Shown: positions 25,739 to 36,899, counted from the first letter of the stretch. The stretch is DNA of 64,000 bases from Nitrospirales bacterium (GCA_031315865.1 JALDRJ010000002.1:372001-436000), one strand, 5' to 3'. Numbers and translations are program-made. The notes: generated by a model from the sequence alone, not told the origin.

Positions 25739-26880
25739 GCCGTTTCCTTGCCCGTCCCCAAGTGCGCCTGTATTGCAGGAGTTGCTCGTTCAAGATAGCC
25801 ATCGTCGTTGGTCGAGATAAACAAGGAAGCGACTTGCTCGCGTCGCGCCAAGGCATAACCGGCCTCGGGGCCCAACACCAAAAAGGCCGTGGCAAGGGCA
25901 TCGGCTTTCATACACGATTCAGCGATCACCGTGACAGATGTGAGATTATGTGTGATGGGTCTCCCGGTATTGGGGTTGATCGTATGCGAGAATTTAACGC
26001 CCCCGCGTTCGAAAAAATTTCGATAGTCTCCAGAGGTCGCTACCGCCTGATTTTCGAGATGCACCACACGATGAACCGTCCGGACCTTCGAGTTCGGTTG
26101 TTCGATCGCGACATTCCAGGGGTGCCCCTGCGCATTGTTCCCTTTCGCGCGAAGTTCACCGCCGATTTCCACGAGATAATCTGAAAGGTTGAGCGAATCG
26201 AGGTATGACACGACTTGATCGACGGCATAGCCCTTGGCGATCGCGGACAAGTCAACAGACAAACTCGGAAGATCCTTTCTCATCGCGCGAGGATTCTCTT
26301 GAAGATAAAGATGGGTATACCCTGTCAGTTTGAGACGAGCCTGGACATCCGCATCCGATGGAATCGTGTCTTCGCGTGAACTGGGACCAAACCCCCACAG
26401 GTCGACGAGAGGAGCCACGGATATGTCAAAAGCGCCTCCTGATAGCCGGCTCACTCGTAAAGCCTCCTTCATGACCTCGTACAAATCGGCCGATATCGGA
26501 ACCCATTGCGTGGTCTGGTTTTGATTAAATTTGGATAATTCCGAGTCGGGTCGATAGGTCGACATACTCAAATTTATCCGGTCCAAAATCTGATCAGTCG
26601 CGGCCAGGGTGGTTTCTCTCGAAAGGGAGGACAAAGGATCAACGATGGTTACCGAATAGGTAGTTCCCATGGTTTTTCCGGCATACGTCATCTTGACAGA
26701 AGAGCCTGGAACGGAAGAACTACAAGAGACACAACTCACGAGGAAAATGCAGAGAACAAACGAAAAGCGCTGCGCTCGATTGCGCGAAAAAGACCGCCTC
26801 ATTCTCGAATCACGGATAAAATCATCCACAACGCTACCCACCAAAATCATCAAGAAAGATCTGCGAACGTTCGACGCCAA
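25735..26880 (-). CDS. apbE: FAD:protein FMN transferase, lipoprotein
   Basis: A 381-residue ApbE. After a hydrophobic stretch [15 protein letters not shown] (lipobox-like, possible lipid anchor) come the family blocks [48 protein letters not shown] and [13 protein letters not shown]. ApbE attaches FMN through a phosphoester to threonine in the SGAT-type motifs of NqrB and NqrC, both in this operon. The longest frame overlaps nqrF by 47 bases; the ATG at residue 27 (26802), just before the signal sequence, is a likely true start. It overlaps nqrM by ATGA. Confidence 0.95.
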   Translation of the reverse strand: MASNVRRSFLMILVGSVVDDFIRDSRMRRSFSRNRAQRFSFVLCIFLVSCVSCSSSVPGSSVKMTYAGKTMGTTYSVTIVDPLSSLSRETTLAATDQILDRINLSMSTYRPDSELSKFNQNQTTQWVPISADLYEVMKEALRVSRLSGGAFDISVAPLVDLWGFGPSSREDTIPSDADVQARLKLTGYTHLYLQENPRAMRKDLPSLSVDLSAIAKGYAVDQVVSYLDSLNLSDYLVEIGGELRAKGNNAQGHPWNVAIEQPNSKVRTVHRVVHLENQAVATSGDYRNFFERGGVKFSHTINPNTGRPITHNLTSVTVIAESCMKADALATAFLVLGPEAGYALARREQVASLFISTNDDGYLERATPAIQAHLGTGKETA

Positions 26881-28057
26881 GATCCTCGAGCATCTTCATG
26901 ACGGCCGCATTCATCACCGGCGGCCCGCACATGTAATATTCACAATCTTCAGGAGCCGGATGATGTTTCAAATACTGTTCATACAGGACCTGATGAATAA
27001 ATCCCGTGTACCCGGTCCATTGATCCTCGTCTTTTGGGTCTGAAAGTGCCACATGCCATCGAAAATTATCGTGTTCTCGTTGGAGCTGATCAAAATCCTC
27101 CAGATAAAAGATCTCTCGCTTACTCCGGGCACCGTACCAAAACGACATTTTTCGCCGAGAATGAAGACGGCGTAACTGATCGAAGATATGTGACCGCATC
27201 GGGGCCATGCCCGCGCCGCCGCCGATAAACACCATTTCATTATCGGTTTCTTTGGCAAAGAACTCACCAAACGGTCCCGAAATAAGAACCGTATCGCCCG
27301 GCTTTAAGTTAAAGATGTAAGAAGACATCCTTCCTGGAGGAATGGAAGTCTGAGCGCCAAATGGCGGAGTCGCGATACGAACATTCAGCATGATCAGGCT
27401 CCGTTCTTCAGGATAATTCGCCATCGAATACGCACGCATCACCGGTTCCGGCACATGAGATTCATATCGCCAAAGATCGGCACCATCCCAATCCTCTCGG
27501 TACTCCGGTTCAACATCAAAGTCGGAAAATTTCAAGTCATGCGGTGGACATTCAATCTGGATATACCCGCCAGCCTGAAAATTGACATGTTCGCCTTCAG
27601 GCAATTGGAGGACCAGCTCTTTGATGAACGTCGCGACATTGCGGTTGGATCGTACAGTACATTCCCACTTCTTCACTCCAAACACTTCTTCGGGAATTTG
27701 AATGGACATGTCCTGTTTGACTGTTACCTGACATGACAAACGGTCGCCTTCGGCGGCTTCGCGCTTATTGATATGGGATGTCTCGGTTGGGAGAATCGAC
27801 CCGCCTCCTTCAAAGACCTTGACTTTGCATTGGGCACACGTGCCTCCCCCTCCACAGGCGGAAGATACGAATAATTGTGCATCCGCCAACGCACCGAGCA
27901 GTTTTCCCCCCACTGGGGCATGCACATCTTTTTCGCCATTAATTCGAATCGTGACGGTTCCAGAAGGCACCAGTTGCGACTTTGCGCCAATGATGAGGAA
28001 CACCAAGGAAATTACGATGCTCGTAAACAGGGTCACACCTAGAACGATTTCAATCAT
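26834..28057 (-). CDS. nqrF: Na+-translocating NADH:quinone reductase subunit F
   Basis: A 407-residue NADH-dehydrogenase subunit. One N-terminal helix anchors it; the ferredoxin domain holds the 2Fe-2S cluster through [10 protein letters not shown] and later Cys in LSCQV. FAD binding is by RAYSMANYP and the NADH-binding domain has [12 protein letters not shown] and YMCGPPVM. It ends in the typical LDDFGG. It is the electron entry point of the sodium pump, followed by NqrE-D-C-B. Confidence 0.97.
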   Translation of the reverse strand: MIEIVLGVTLFTSIVISLVFLIIGAKSQLVPSGTVTIRINGEKDVHAPVGGKLLGALADAQLFVSSACGGGGTCAQCKVKVFEGGGSILPTETSHINKREAAEGDRLSCQVTVKQDMSIQIPEEVFGVKKWECTVRSNRNVATFIKELVLQLPEGEHVNFQAGGYIQIECPPHDLKFSDFDVEPEYREDWDGADLWRYESHVPEPVMRAYSMANYPEERSLIMLNVRIATPPFGAQTSIPPGRMSSYIFNLKPGDTVLISGPFGEFFAKETDNEMVFIGGGAGMAPMRSHIFDQLRRLHSRRKMSFWYGARSKREIFYLEDFDQLQREHDNFRWHVALSDPKDEDQWTGYTGFIHQVLYEQYLKHHPAPEDCEYYMCGPPVMNAAVMKMLEDLGVERSQIFLDDFGG

Positions 28058-28092
28058 GTTCGTGCCTCTGCAACACCCTTCTTACCGCCGCA

Positions 28093-28701
28093 TCACAATT
28101 GAATGCCAGAAAACGCCATGAACCCTAACGACATCAAACCCGCCGTGATAAACGTAATGCCAAGCCCCTGCAATCCTTCCGGAACATCGCTGTATTTGAG
28201 TTTTTCTCGAACTCCTGCGAGCGCCGTAATCGCCAATGCCCAACCGAGACCACTGCCGATCCCATAGACCAGGCTTTCTCCGAAATCATAATCCCGTTCC
28301 ACCATAAACAGGGTCCCGCCAAGAATGGCACAATTCACGGTAATTAATGGAAGAAAGATGCCAAGGGCGTTATACAGTGCGGGGAAATACCGATCTAACA
28401 GCATTTCCAGTATTTGAACGATGGCCGCGATCACGCCGATATAACAGATCAATCCTAAAAAGCTGAGATCCACCTCAGGGAATCCAGCCCATGCCAACGC
28501 CCCCTCTTTGAGAAGCCATTGATACAGCAGATTATTGACTGGAACTGTGATGACTTGCACCACAACCACGGCAATGCCAAGCCCCAAGGCTGTTTCGATC
28601 TTTTTTGAAACGGCCAAAAACGTACACATTCCCAGGAAAAAGGCTAAGGCCAAATTTTCGACGAAGATAGATTTGATCAATAAATTGACGTACAGTTCCA
28701 C
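28093..28701 (-). CDS. nqrE: Na+-translocating NADH:quinone reductase subunit E
   Basis: A 202-residue, six-helix membrane subunit. [11 protein letters not shown] and [11 protein letters not shown] contain the two cysteines that, with those of NqrD, hold the Fe site inside the membrane. Homologous to RnfA and to NqrD. It starts exactly where nqrD ends (28701/28702). Confidence 0.97.
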   Translation of the reverse strand: MELYVNLLIKSIFVENLALAFFLGMCTFLAVSKKIETALGLGIAVVVVQVITVPVNNLLYQWLLKEGALAWAGFPEVDLSFLGLICYIGVIAAIVQILEMLLDRYFPALYNALGIFLPLITVNCAILGGTLFMVERDYDFGESLVYGIGSGLGWALAITALAGVREKLKYSDVPEGLQGLGITFITAGLMSLGFMAFSGIQL

Positions 28702-29364
28702 TTACAGCACCTCGGTTCGATGGACGTGATGAATACGGTACTCGGCACGCTCAACCTGTTCGGTTTTCCAGACACGTAATCCCCAGATAAAAAGGCCGAT
28801 GAGGAAAAATGCGCTGGGTGGCAGCAGCATCAAACCGATGGGCGTGAACCATCCGCCTTCAGAGACAAGCGGAAAAACCGGGTAGCCCAATAGCTTTCCA
28901 GCCCCCAACAATTCGCGAATTGTCCCCACGAACACCAAAATCACGCTATAGCCAAGGCCATTTCCTATGCCATCCAAGAAACTGAGACCGGGACCATTTT
29001 TCATGGCATAGGCTTCCGCCCGTCCTAACACAATACAGTTGGTGATGATCAATCCTACGAACACCGAGAGCTGCTTGCTGGCATCAAAGGCGTAGGCTTT
29101 TAAGAGTTGATCAACCACGATCACGAGCGATGCAATAATCGTCATTTGCACGATGATTCGAATGCTGCTTGGAATATGGGCCCTGATCAGACTGATCGAG
29201 GCATTCGAACAAGCCGTCACAGCCGTGAGCGCCAGACACATGATCAAAGCCGTGGCGAGAGAGGTCGTAACAGCAAGGGCGGAACACACGCCCAACACTT
29301 GAAGAGCGATCGGATTATTGTCCAATAACGGATCGGTGACGACCTTCTGAGCCTCATTCGTCAT
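28702..29364 (-). CDS. nqrD: Na+-translocating NADH:quinone reductase subunit D
   Basis: A 220-residue membrane subunit paralogous to NqrE. Conserved [20 protein letters not shown] at the N-terminus and [18 protein letters not shown] in the centre carry the Fe-ligand cysteines. The ATG overlaps the nqrC stop by four bases (29361-29364). Confidence 0.97.
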   Translation of the reverse strand: MTNEAQKVVTDPLLDNNPIALQVLGVCSALAVTTSLATALIMCLALTAVTACSNASISLIRAHIPSSIRIIVQMTIIASLVIVVDQLLKAYAFDASKQLSVFVGLIITNCIVLGRAEAYAMKNGPGLSFLDGIGNGLGYSVILVFVGTIRELLGAGKLLGYPVFPLVSEGGWFTPIGLMLLPPSAFFLIGLFIWGLRVWKTEQVERAEYRIHHVHRTEVL

Positions 29365-30224
29365 GACGACTCTCCGCGTTGAGACCGGGCCTTCTGTAAG
29401 TACGGGCCGAACCCCTGGTCACTCATCCAGTATTGCAACAAGCGGGTCACGCCGCGACTGGTCAACGTGGCCCCCGCCAACCCGTCGACTTGATGGATGG
29501 CCTCCGACTTTCCCGAATTAACGCTGCCTCGAACGACTTCAATCGCAGGAATGCCCGCCACGTTGTAGACGGCTTTTCCCGGCCATTTGGCTCGCCAATT
29601 CGGGTTGTCGACCTCACCTCCCAACCCCGGGGTTTCCGCATGTTCATAGAATTGCAAGCCGTGAATTGTGTTCGCATCTTCTTCCAGGACGAGAAATCCA
29701 TACAGCGTCGACCAGAGTCCATACCCATGCACAGGAAGAATGTAATATGTGATCCTGTCATCATTCTTCACTAGATAGACCGTGGCTCGTTTCGCCCGTT
29801 GTTTAATATGGGCAATATCCAGGTCGAGCGGAATGATGTGGTTTTGTTCAGGATCTTTGGCGGCCTTTCGTTGATCATACTCGCGCGCATTCATCCCTTC
29901 GACATAGTCACCAGATGCTAAATCCACGACTTTGGCCTCGACCTGCCGAAAGAGATCTTCAACCGCTCGTCCCTCCTGGTACAGGCCAGCCACTTGTAGG
30001 ATATTTCGCTTCTTATCAAGGCTTTGGTTCTTGAGCTGAATGGGTTTGAGGGCTACGGCAGCCGTCGACACGATAACGGAACAGACCAAACAGAGAAGCA
30101 GCGCCACGATGATGGTCTTGGCCGTACTATCGTTCGGCATGCGCAAAATATTCCATCCCCGTGCAGTGCTAGGTCGTGACGAAGACATGTCGTCAGGTGT
30201 CGCGCAAGATTCGTTTTCTGACAT
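29361..30224 (-). CDS. nqrC: Na+-translocating NADH:quinone reductase subunit C
   Basis: A membrane-anchored flavoprotein with one N-terminal helix (about 35-58: [20 protein letters not shown]) and a periplasmic FMN-binding domain. The FMN-attaching threonine lies in [10 protein letters not shown] near residue 254. The longest frame overlaps nqrB by 32 bases. Met13 and Met29 (30140, MPNDSTAKT) are shorter alternatives; the latter matches the usual start of NqrC. The longer form is given. Confidence 0.95.
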   Translation of the reverse strand: MSENESCATPDDMSSSRPSTARGWNILRMPNDSTAKTIIVALLLCLVCSVIVSTAAVALKPIQLKNQSLDKKRNILQVAGLYQEGRAVEDLFRQVEAKVVDLASGDYVEGMNAREYDQRKAAKDPEQNHIIPLDLDIAHIKQRAKRATVYLVKNDDRITYYILPVHGYGLWSTLYGFLVLEEDANTIHGLQFYEHAETPGLGGEVDNPNWRAKWPGKAVYNVAGIPAIEVVRGSVNSGKSEAIHQVDGLAGATLTSRGVTRLLQYWMSDQGFGPYLQKARSQRGESS

Positions 30225-31404
30225 TGGCCTGAATCACCATATGATCAATCAGTGGAGCAAAAATATTCGCGAATAAAATGGCGAGCATCATCCCTTCCGG
30301 AAAAGCCGGATTGGCCACCCGGATCATGATCGTCATGAACCCGATCAAGGCTCCAAAAATCCAACGGCCCACCGTCGTCATCGAAGCGGAAACAGGATCG
30401 GTCGCCATGAACACCATGCCAAAAGCCGAACCGCCGAGGACAAGATGCCAATACCAGGGAAGCGTCACCATGGGATTGGCCTCACTCCCCAACATATTGA
30501 ACAACAGAGTCGTTCCGATCATCCCCAACGCGACGCCAGCCATGATGCGCCAAGATGCCACACGCGTGTAGATTAAAAACGCGGCTCCGAGAAGACAGGC
30601 GAACGTCGACGTTTCCCCCATAGCCCCCTGAACAGTCCCGAGGAATGACTGCATCCATGTCAATCCCGCCCCTTCGATCGCGGCCAGCCCGCCGATCGCG
30701 CCCAACCCCAGAGCGGTCGCGCCACTAAATCCATCTACAGCCGTCCAGACGGTGTCTCCTGACATTTCGGCAGGAAAGGCAAAAAACAAGAACGCACGGC
30801 CTGTCAATGCGGGATTGAGGAAGTTCTTGCCCGTTCCACCAAAGACTTCTTTTCCCAAGACCACTCCAAAGGAAATCCCGATGGCGACCTGCCATAACGG
30901 AATATTGGGAGGAAGCGTTAAGACGAATAGAATCGAAGTCACCAGAAAGCCTTCATTCACTTCGTGATTTCGAACGGCGGCAAAGAGGACTTCCCATAAT
31001 CCTCCTGAGACTAACGTCACGACATATAGAGGGAAGAAATAGAGAAACCCATGCCAGAGGCACCCTGTTATGCTTGCGGGATCATACCCGATACCCAAGC
31101 CCTCGAGGATCGCTCCCTTCCACCCTCCGATGGTCTGCATACCCAACTGGGCCATGGCCAAATTCGCTTGAAGGCCCGTGTTGTACATCGCCATCGCGAT
31201 GCATGGCGTGACGGCCACAAAGACATACATCATCACACGTTTCAAGTCGGCTCCGTCTCGAACATGCGGTGCGGATCGTGTGACGGTCGATGGGGTAAAG
31301 AGAAAGCCGTCGATCATTTCGTAGACGACAAAATATTTTTCGTATGGCCCCCCTTTTTGAAAAAGAGGCTGCCATCGGTCCAAGAGACGACGAAGTCCTT
31401 GCAT
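30193..31404 (-). CDS. nqrB: Na+-translocating NADH:quinone reductase subunit B
   Basis: A 403-residue subunit with about ten helices and covalently bound FMN at threonine in the SGAT motif (DGFSGATALG, near residue 228). It begins at MQGLRRLLDRWQPLFQKGG, as in characterised NqrB, one base before nqrA ends. Riboflavin and quinone sites belong to this subunit. The SGAT threonine is the substrate of ApbE encoded downstream. Confidence 0.97.
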   Translation of the reverse strand: MQGLRRLLDRWQPLFQKGGPYEKYFVVYEMIDGFLFTPSTVTRSAPHVRDGADLKRVMMYVFVAVTPCIAMAMYNTGLQANLAMAQLGMQTIGGWKGAILEGLGIGYDPASITGCLWHGFLYFFPLYVVTLVSGGLWEVLFAAVRNHEVNEGFLVTSILFVLTLPPNIPLWQVAIGISFGVVLGKEVFGGTGKNFLNPALTGRAFLFFAFPAEMSGDTVWTAVDGFSGATALGLGAIGGLAAIEGAGLTWMQSFLGTVQGAMGETSTFACLLGAAFLIYTRVASWRIMAGVALGMIGTTLLFNMLGSEANPMVTLPWYWHLVLGGSAFGMVFMATDPVSASMTTVGRWIFGALIGFMTIMIRVANPAFPEGMMLAILFANIFAPLIDHMVIQANVRKRILRDT

Positions 31405-32751
31405 CTAACCGTCCCTCTCTATCTGTTCCAGGCATGATCGTAAGAAAGGACCAAAGTTGTATTTACTCGGGCAGACGAACGAACACAGCGCTAGATCCTC
31501 CTCGTCCAATTCCAAGCAGCCGAGCGCCTGAGCGCGGTCCGTATCCTTCACGACCAGGGAACGCAAGAGTGGAGTAGGAAGAATATCCAGCGGCATGACA
31601 TCCTCGTACACCCCGACCGGAACAATGGCCCGAGGGCTGCCCTGTTCGAGTGAGTTGAGTCGAAAGACCTTGTGACGGAAGAAGCTTGAAATGAAGACGT
31701 TCAAGGCTGAAAATTTTTCAGAGCCGGGCGAGAGCCAGCCCAGAAATGTCCGGTCGCCGCCTTCTGGAATGACCGTAATTTGGGTATGATAGCGACCCAA
31801 GAACGTGGCCCATCCGATCGCCCAATGCCCTGAGAGCAACGGGCCTGAAATAACGCGGCAACGAACGGGATCGAGTTGTCCTTCGACAAGGTCCTCTGTT
31901 CTGGCTCCCAGTCGAGTCCGAAGCAGCCGTGGCTCTGAAACAACAGGGCCTGCGAGGGAGATGATCCGTTCCGTCCAAAGACGGCCAGTCAGGAAGAGTT
32001 TTCCGATGGCGATCACATCTTGGTACTGAATGTGCCACACCGTTTTCTTCGGTCCCACCGGATCAAGAAAATGTATGTGCGTGCCCACCAGCCCCGCTGG
32101 ATGAGGACCAGCAAATTCTGCCACTGTGATGTGTTGATCTGATATTGTGGGAATATCATCCCCAAGCGTTTTACAAAGAAATACGTTCCCCTTCGTGAGA
32201 TGCGTGATGAGCGTCAAGCCCTGAATGAAGTCATCTTTGAACTCCCTGACGACGCATGAGGGCTTGGGAGCCAAGGGATTCGAATCCGTGGCCGTCACGA
32301 ATATCGAATGCGGAATCGACTCAATGGGCGGCACCTTGCTATAGGGCCTCGTTCGAAACGCCGTCCACAGCCCGGACACCACAAGATTCGCCCTGACTTG
32401 TTCCCGTGTGATATGTCTGAGCTCGTCATGACGGAATGAGTCGAATGTTTCTTCATCATGTCCTTCGAGTTGAATCACCACAGACTGCAGAACACGTTTG
32501 GCACCTCGATTAATGGCAGAAACCATACCGCTTCCCGGCGAGGTATAGACCACTCCAGGGTTGGTCTTATCTGAAAACAACGGCTGTCCGAGTTTGACCC
32601 GACTGCCCACTTCCACGTGCATGCTCGGCTTGATACCGACATAGTCCTGCCCCAACAGGGCCACTGAACTCACGGGGCGTCCCTCGTCAATCGACTGATC
32701 CGGCTCGCCAGCGATAGGAATTTTCAGCCCTTTTTTAATGGAGAAATGCAT
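31405..32751 (-). CDS. nqrA: Na+-translocating NADH:quinone reductase subunit A
   Basis: A 448-residue peripheral subunit, first gene of the nqr operon. It starts with [17 protein letters not shown] and keeps the family segments [33 protein letters not shown] and AVVAxEPxxxR-like positions. The 219 bases upstream, to coaBC, should hold the operon promoter; they include an inverted repeat ATTCT-TTAG-AGAAT at 32828-32841. No strong -35/-10 pair was identified. Confidence 0.97.
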   Translation of the reverse strand: MHFSIKKGLKIPIAGEPDQSIDEGRPVSSVALLGQDYVGIKPSMHVEVGSRVKLGQPLFSDKTNPGVVYTSPGSGMVSAINRGAKRVLQSVVIQLEGHDEETFDSFRHDELRHITREQVRANLVVSGLWTAFRTRPYSKVPPIESIPHSIFVTATDSNPLAPKPSCVVREFKDDFIQGLTLITHLTKGNVFLCKTLGDDIPTISDQHITVAEFAGPHPAGLVGTHIHFLDPVGPKKTVWHIQYQDVIAIGKLFLTGRLWTERIISLAGPVVSEPRLLRTRLGARTEDLVEGQLDPVRCRVISGPLLSGHWAIGWATFLGRYHTQITVIPEGGDRTFLGWLSPGSEKFSALNVFISSFFRHKVFRLNSLEQGSPRAIVPVGVYEDVMPLDILPTPLLRSLVVKDTDRAQALGCLELDEEDLALCSFVCPSKYNFGPFLRSCLEQIERDG

Positions 32752-32970
32752 ACACAGGGGTATCAGTACCGTATAAGCTGTCTATTCAAGATATGCCTCT
32801 TCTGTCTTATTCGGTCATCCTGGGTACATTCTTTAGAGAATATTCGTGATTAGAGGAAAATGGCGTTGATTGATGAACACGGCTAGGCAGGAGACCGCCG
32901 TAGACCTCACGGAAGGGAGATCGTCTCAGTAACTTTCGATTACGAGAATACTACGAACGTGAATTGACGA

Positions 32971-34218
32971 TTAGGAATGAGGGATTGATGCGATAGGCCT
33001 GGAAGGAGTGGAGGACGTGGCAAGCAGTGGTTGCAGTTCATATAATATTCGTTCCGCTACCAGGCGTTTGGACATTCGTGAAAGAGGCATGTGAGTTCCC
33101 TGACGTGTCAGAAGACAGACCTCATTCGTTTCGTTGTTAAAAGCCGATTCGGGGCCGCCAACTTGATTGACGACGACCATATCCAAATGTTTCTTACGTA
33201 ATTTCTCAGCGCCGTTTTCCAGAAGGTTGTCGGTCTCCGCGGCAAACCCCACGAGAATTTGATGGGTCCGCTGAGCCGAAAGAGCAGAAAGAATATCGGT
33301 TGTTGGTTCAAGCTCCAACGGCTCTCCTTGCCACGTGTGTTTTTTAAATTTTGCTTCACTGGCGTATTTAGGCCGAAAATCTCCCACAGCCGCCGCCATA
33401 ATCAAAATATCGCATGAGGTAAATCGTGCGAGGAGGGCCCGGTACATTTCTTCTGCGGTGTTCACAGGGACCAGCTCAATTCCCTTCGGCGCTTCTTGAC
33501 TCGTCGGCCCACTGACAAGCATGACTTCTGCGCCTTGGGCGCGGGCAGCGCGAGCTAAGGCATAGCCCATCTTCCCTGAGGATCCATTCGAGATAAACCG
33601 CACGGCATCGAGAGGTTCTCGCGTCGGTCCCGCAGATATCAGGAGACGGCGTCCAAACAGATTCTTCGATCCCTGCAATGCCTGCACGACAGCGCTGATG
33701 ATCGTTTCTTCATCAGGAAGTCTTCCCCGTCCGACCTTGCCCGAAGCCAAATCTCCTATTTCAGGATCCAAGACGACTACGCCGCGACTTCTCAGCGTTT
33801 GCACATGTCCTTGGGTTGCCGGATGGTCCCACATCTCTCCATCCATCGCTGGGGCCATGACGATAGAACGCTGAGTGGTGAGCAACAGGGTGCTCAGCAG
33901 ATCATCAGCCAATCCAAGTGCAGCCTTTGCGATCGTATTCGCCGTGCAGGGAGCGAGCACGATGATATCGGCCGACTCCGGTAATGTGAGGTGTTGCATT
34001 TCTTGATGATTGGCGAAAAGGTCCGTGCTGACGGGATGCTTAGATAAGGCTTCGAAGGTCAGTGGAGCAACAAACCGAGTAGCGGACTCGGTCATCACGA
34101 CAGAGACATCGGCTCCTTGGCTCAAGAAGGTTCTCAGTAAACTCACAGCCTTATAGGCTGCGATGCTTCCTGAAACTCCCAAGAGAAGACGTATCCCTTG
34201 TAGACGGGATGGACTCAT
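32971..34218 (-). CDS. coaBC: Bifunctional phosphopantothenoylcysteine decarboxylase/synthetase
   Basis: A 415-residue CoaBC (Dfp) of coenzyme A synthesis. The FMN-binding decarboxylase part has GVSGSIAAYKAV, APAMDGEMWDHP and LAPCTANTIAK; the synthetase part has SAGPTREPLDAVRFISNGSSGKMGYALA and KKHLDMVVVNQV. The C-terminal tail is serine- and proline-rich. It is followed in the direction of transcription by a long gap and then nqrA, and preceded by rpoZ 11 bases away. Confidence 0.97.
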   Translation of the reverse strand: MSPSRLQGIRLLLGVSGSIAAYKAVSLLRTFLSQGADVSVVMTESATRFVAPLTFEALSKHPVSTDLFANHQEMQHLTLPESADIIVLAPCTANTIAKAALGLADDLLSTLLLTTQRSIVMAPAMDGEMWDHPATQGHVQTLRSRGVVVLDPEIGDLASGKVGRGRLPDEETIISAVVQALQGSKNLFGRRLLISAGPTREPLDAVRFISNGSSGKMGYALARAARAQGAEVMLVSGPTSQEAPKGIELVPVNTAEEMYRALLARFTSCDILIMAAAVGDFRPKYASEAKFKKHTWQGEPLELEPTTDILSALSAQRTHQILVGFAAETDNLLENGAEKLRKKHLDMVVVNQVGGPESAFNNETNEVCLLTRQGTHMPLSRMSKRLVAERILYELQPLLATSSTPSRPIASIPHS

Positions 34219-34229
34219 GTTCAGAATCT

Positions 34230-34610
34230 CTAGGACTCTTCCTCGGCTTCTGGCTCAGCCTCTGGCTCAGGGGACTTCGGACTATCGTCAATATACACGC
34301 TGAGTTCTTTTTGGATCTCTTGAGCATTTTCATCCGTTTGAGCAAGGAGAGCGGGGTCAAACTCACGTTCACCGGTCCCCTTGACCTGTCTAATGGCTTC
34401 TCGTGCATCCTGCCCCATCAAGAAACTCACATCTCCACGCAAGACTTCTTCCAATGCAGCGGATGTCTCCTTAATAAACTTGTGAGACCCTTGAGTCTGA
34501 GCACCGCGCATAATTTGTTTCGCCCGTTGTGCAGCGATCAACACAATGCGAAACCGAGAGTCAAACTGTGTTTGATGATGTTCGGGAAGCAGCGATAACG
34601 CATCAATCAT
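34230..34610 (-). CDS. rpoZ: RNA polymerase omega subunit
   Basis: A 126-residue RpoZ with FRIVLIAAQRAKQI, the omega core, plus a region (about 50-100) unlike the short E. coli subunit and an acidic, repetitive tail EPEAEPEAEEES. It is between gmk (27 bases upstream) and coaBC, the common bacterial order. The acid tail is unusually long but not unknown. Confidence 0.87.
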   Translation of the reverse strand: MIDALSLLPEHHQTQFDSRFRIVLIAAQRAKQIMRGAQTQGSHKFIKETSAALEEVLRGDVSFLMGQDAREAIRQVKGTGEREFDPALLAQTDENAQEIQKELSVYIDDSPKSPEPEAEPEAEEES

Positions 34611-34637
34611 GGCATTTCCTTTCTTGACTTCATGAAG

Positions 34638-35297
34638 TTAGGACACACGCTGTTGCTCGTGCCTTTTAAAAACATGATCATAAACCCACGCTTCATTCAG
34701 ACGTTTAGTGCGGACACGTTCAGCTAAAATAATTGACTCAAATTCTTTGATAGACTGGTCAAGACTTTCGTTCTTGATCGTATAGTCATAGTGAACATGC
34801 TGTTCCATCTCTGACCGAGCCTTTTGAAATCTTTGCTCAACGACCTCTGGGGGATCTGTCCCCCTGGCCTCTAACCTGACCTTGAGCACTTCAAGAGACG
34901 GGGGCATTAGAAAGACAGATACGCAATCACTCGCCTTTTGCATGACATTCTTCGCGCCTTGGACATCGATATCCAAGATAATATCAATGCCCCGCTCTTG
35001 GGCTTTCAGAAGTTCTTGACGCGGCGTTCCATACAGATTTCCATAGACTTCAGCCCATTCAAGGAAGGCGTCCTGAGTAATCAGCTGACGAAACTCCGGT
35101 TCATTCACGAACCAATACTCCCGTCCATTCGTCTCGCCGGCACGAATCGGACGAGTGGTATAGGAGACGGAAAGCTGCACACTCGGCATGGAGCGGATGA
35201 TTCGCTCACAAAGCGTCGACTTTCCTACACCAGAAGACCCTGAAAGAATAAACAATATTCCTTCACGCGACACGAGGCACCACTTTGTATAGGACAA
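34638..35297 (-). CDS. gmk: Guanylate kinase
   Basis: A 219-residue GMP kinase: SGSSGVGKSTLCERII P-loop, then SYTTRPIRAGETNGREYWFV for GMP binding and DIDVQGAKNV. Family proteins begin close to the P-loop, so a GTG at residue 9 (35273, SREGILFILSG) may be the real start in place of the listed one. It lies 19 bases downstream of the yicC-like gene. Confidence 0.96.
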   Translation of the reverse strand: MSYTKWCLVSREGILFILSGSSGVGKSTLCERIIRSMPSVQLSVSYTTRPIRAGETNGREYWFVNEPEFRQLITQDAFLEWAEVYGNLYGTPRQELLKAQERGIDIILDIDVQGAKNVMQKASDCVSVFLMPPSLEVLKVRLEARGTDPPEVVEQRFQKARSEMEQHVHYDYTIKNESLDQSIKEFESIILAERVRTKRLNEAWVYDHVFKRHEQQRVS

Positions 35298-35316
35298 CCT
35301 TCACGATTCTTACCGT

Positions 35317-36192
35317 TTATTCCACATTCTGAATCTGTTCACGAATTTTTTCAAGCTCGCTTTTGACGTCAACCACATGCAGCGCGATATCGGCATCATT
35401 CGCCTTCGAACCGATCGTATTGATTTCCCGTCCCATCTCCTGAAGAAGGAAATCGAGTCGCCGTCCTATCGCGCCTTTGGATTTACTGGATTTTTGAAAT
35501 TGTGTGATATGGCTCTCCAGCCTCGTTAATTCTTCCGTAATGTCACATCGATCGGCATAGCTGGCCAACTCTTGAGTGAGGCGATCTGGAAAAACCGGCG
35601 CGTCGTTGAGGAGCTTGACCACTCGAGCCTGCATGCGATCAAAATGTTCTTGAACGCTATCAGGCGCCCGTTTCGCGATGGCCTTTAAGGCAACTCGTAT
35701 CTTCTGAAGGCGCTTCATCGTATCATCGTACAAAACTTGCCCTTCTTGCAATCGCATCTTGTCCAACTCAGCGAGGGCTTCTTTCGTCAGACGGACAAGT
35801 GCCGGCCTTGCGTCTTTTTCTTGTATCGGCTGGTCGATCACCGTGAACACATCACGCATTCCCGCGATCAGCCCGATATCGATAGAACCTTTGATCCCAA
35901 GATCACGTTGAAGTTCCGTTAACTGGGAGTAGTACGTCCGCGCGGCTGATCGATCGAGCACGAGTGATTTTTCCCGTTGATTCTTTATATTGATCGAAAC
36001 TGCGAGCTCTATCCGTCCTCGCTCGCAACGTCGATGTACGATTTGCTTGAGGTCTTCTTCCAGACCTGTCAAACCACGAGGAATCCTCGGGACAACCTCG
36101 CAAAACCGGTGGTTGACGGATCGAAGCTCAACACTCAATACCATACCTTTCCATTCCGTTTCCTTCTTGCCAAACCCCGTCATGCTTTTCAT
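35317..36192 (-). CDS. YicC-family endoribonuclease-like protein
   Basis: A 291-residue YicC: MKSMTGFGKKE at the start, VELRSVNHRFCE, and the C-terminal DUF1732 region with GRRLDFLLQEMGREINTIGSKAND, the family's most conserved block. YicC-type proteins act in RNA decay in E. coli. The last bases of nth overlap its start (36189-36192), placing it in an nth-yicC-gmk-rpoZ-coaBC series. Confidence 0.93.
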   Translation of the reverse strand: MKSMTGFGKKETEWKGMVLSVELRSVNHRFCEVVPRIPRGLTGLEEDLKQIVHRRCERGRIELAVSINIKNQREKSLVLDRSAARTYYSQLTELQRDLGIKGSIDIGLIAGMRDVFTVIDQPIQEKDARPALVRLTKEALAELDKMRLQEGQVLYDDTMKRLQKIRVALKAIAKRAPDSVQEHFDRMQARVVKLLNDAPVFPDRLTQELASYADRCDITEELTRLESHITQFQKSSKSKGAIGRRLDFLLQEMGREINTIGSKANDADIALHVVDVKSELEKIREQIQNVE

Positions 36193-36899
36193 ACGTCAGA
36201 CAACTTTCCACTCCAATGGCACAGTTCATAGATTGGGCAGATACCGCACTTTGGTAGTCTGGCTTGGCATACATACCGCCCATGCAAGAGTAATCGCTGA
36301 GCTCCAACGGTCCACTGCGATGGAGGCAAAAGCTTTTGAAGATCATATTCTATCATCGTTGGATCATGATGTTGGGTCAAATTCAGACGATTAGATACAC
36401 GTTTCACATGCGTATCCACGACAATGGCCGGTTTTTTAAAATAACTTCCGAGCAGCACGTTGGCCGTTTTTCTACCGACACCAGGCAAGCTGGTCAGTTC
36501 TTCCATGGAATCAGGCACGACGCCATCATAACGAGTCGCCACCGCCTCGCCACAAGCCATAATATTCTTGGCCTTGCTTTTATAGAACCCCGTTGAACGA
36601 ATCAGTGCCTCCAATTCCTGAGGGTCAGCCTGAGCAAACGCCTCGGCAGAGCGAAAGCGGGAAAAAAGCGCAGGCGTCACCCGATTGACTCGCTCATCAG
36701 TGCATTGCGCCGAAAGGATAGTGGCAATCAGCAGCTCTAACGGGTTAGACGACGAAAGCTCTACCTCAGGGATGGGAATCGCTTCTTCTAAAGCTTTCAG
36801 AATTTGCTGCGCCCGAACTTTCAATGACCTTGTACGTGAACGACTCCCGGCTTTCTCCTGGTAAGATGGCCGGCGACCAAGGGATCGAGACGCCGTCAT
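36189..36899 (-). CDS. nth: Endonuclease III
   Basis: About 236 residues: helix-hairpin-helix SLPGVGRKTANVLL, the catalytic lysine/aspartate pair region (VDTHVKRVSNRLNLT) and a C-terminal 4Fe-4S loop CQARLPKCGICPIYELC (C-x6-C-x2-C-x5-C). It removes oxidised pyrimidines. The ATG at 36899 makes an ATGA overlap with the hflX stop; the frame extends further upstream but only within hflX, so 36899 is chosen. Confidence 0.96.
   Translation of the reverse strand: MTASRSLGRRPSYQEKAGSRSRTRSLKVRAQQILKALEEAIPIPEVELSSSNPLELLIATILSAQCTDERVNRVTPALFSRFRSAEAFAQADPQELEALIRSTGFYKSKAKNIMACGEAVATRYDGVVPDSMEELTSLPGVGRKTANVLLGSYFKKPAIVVDTHVKRVSNRLNLTQHHDPTMIEYDLQKLLPPSQWTVGAQRLLLHGRYVCQARLPKCGICPIYELCHWSGKLSDV

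Noticed and set aside
25516-26184. Long open frame on the plus strand opposite nqrM/apbE
   Set aside because: The frame is antisense to two clearly recognised genes, has no family motif, and is explained by codon bias of the real strand.
34260-34300. Short tandem repeat in the rpoZ gene end
   Set aside because: It encodes an acidic EPEAEPEAEE tail within the gene; no independent element.
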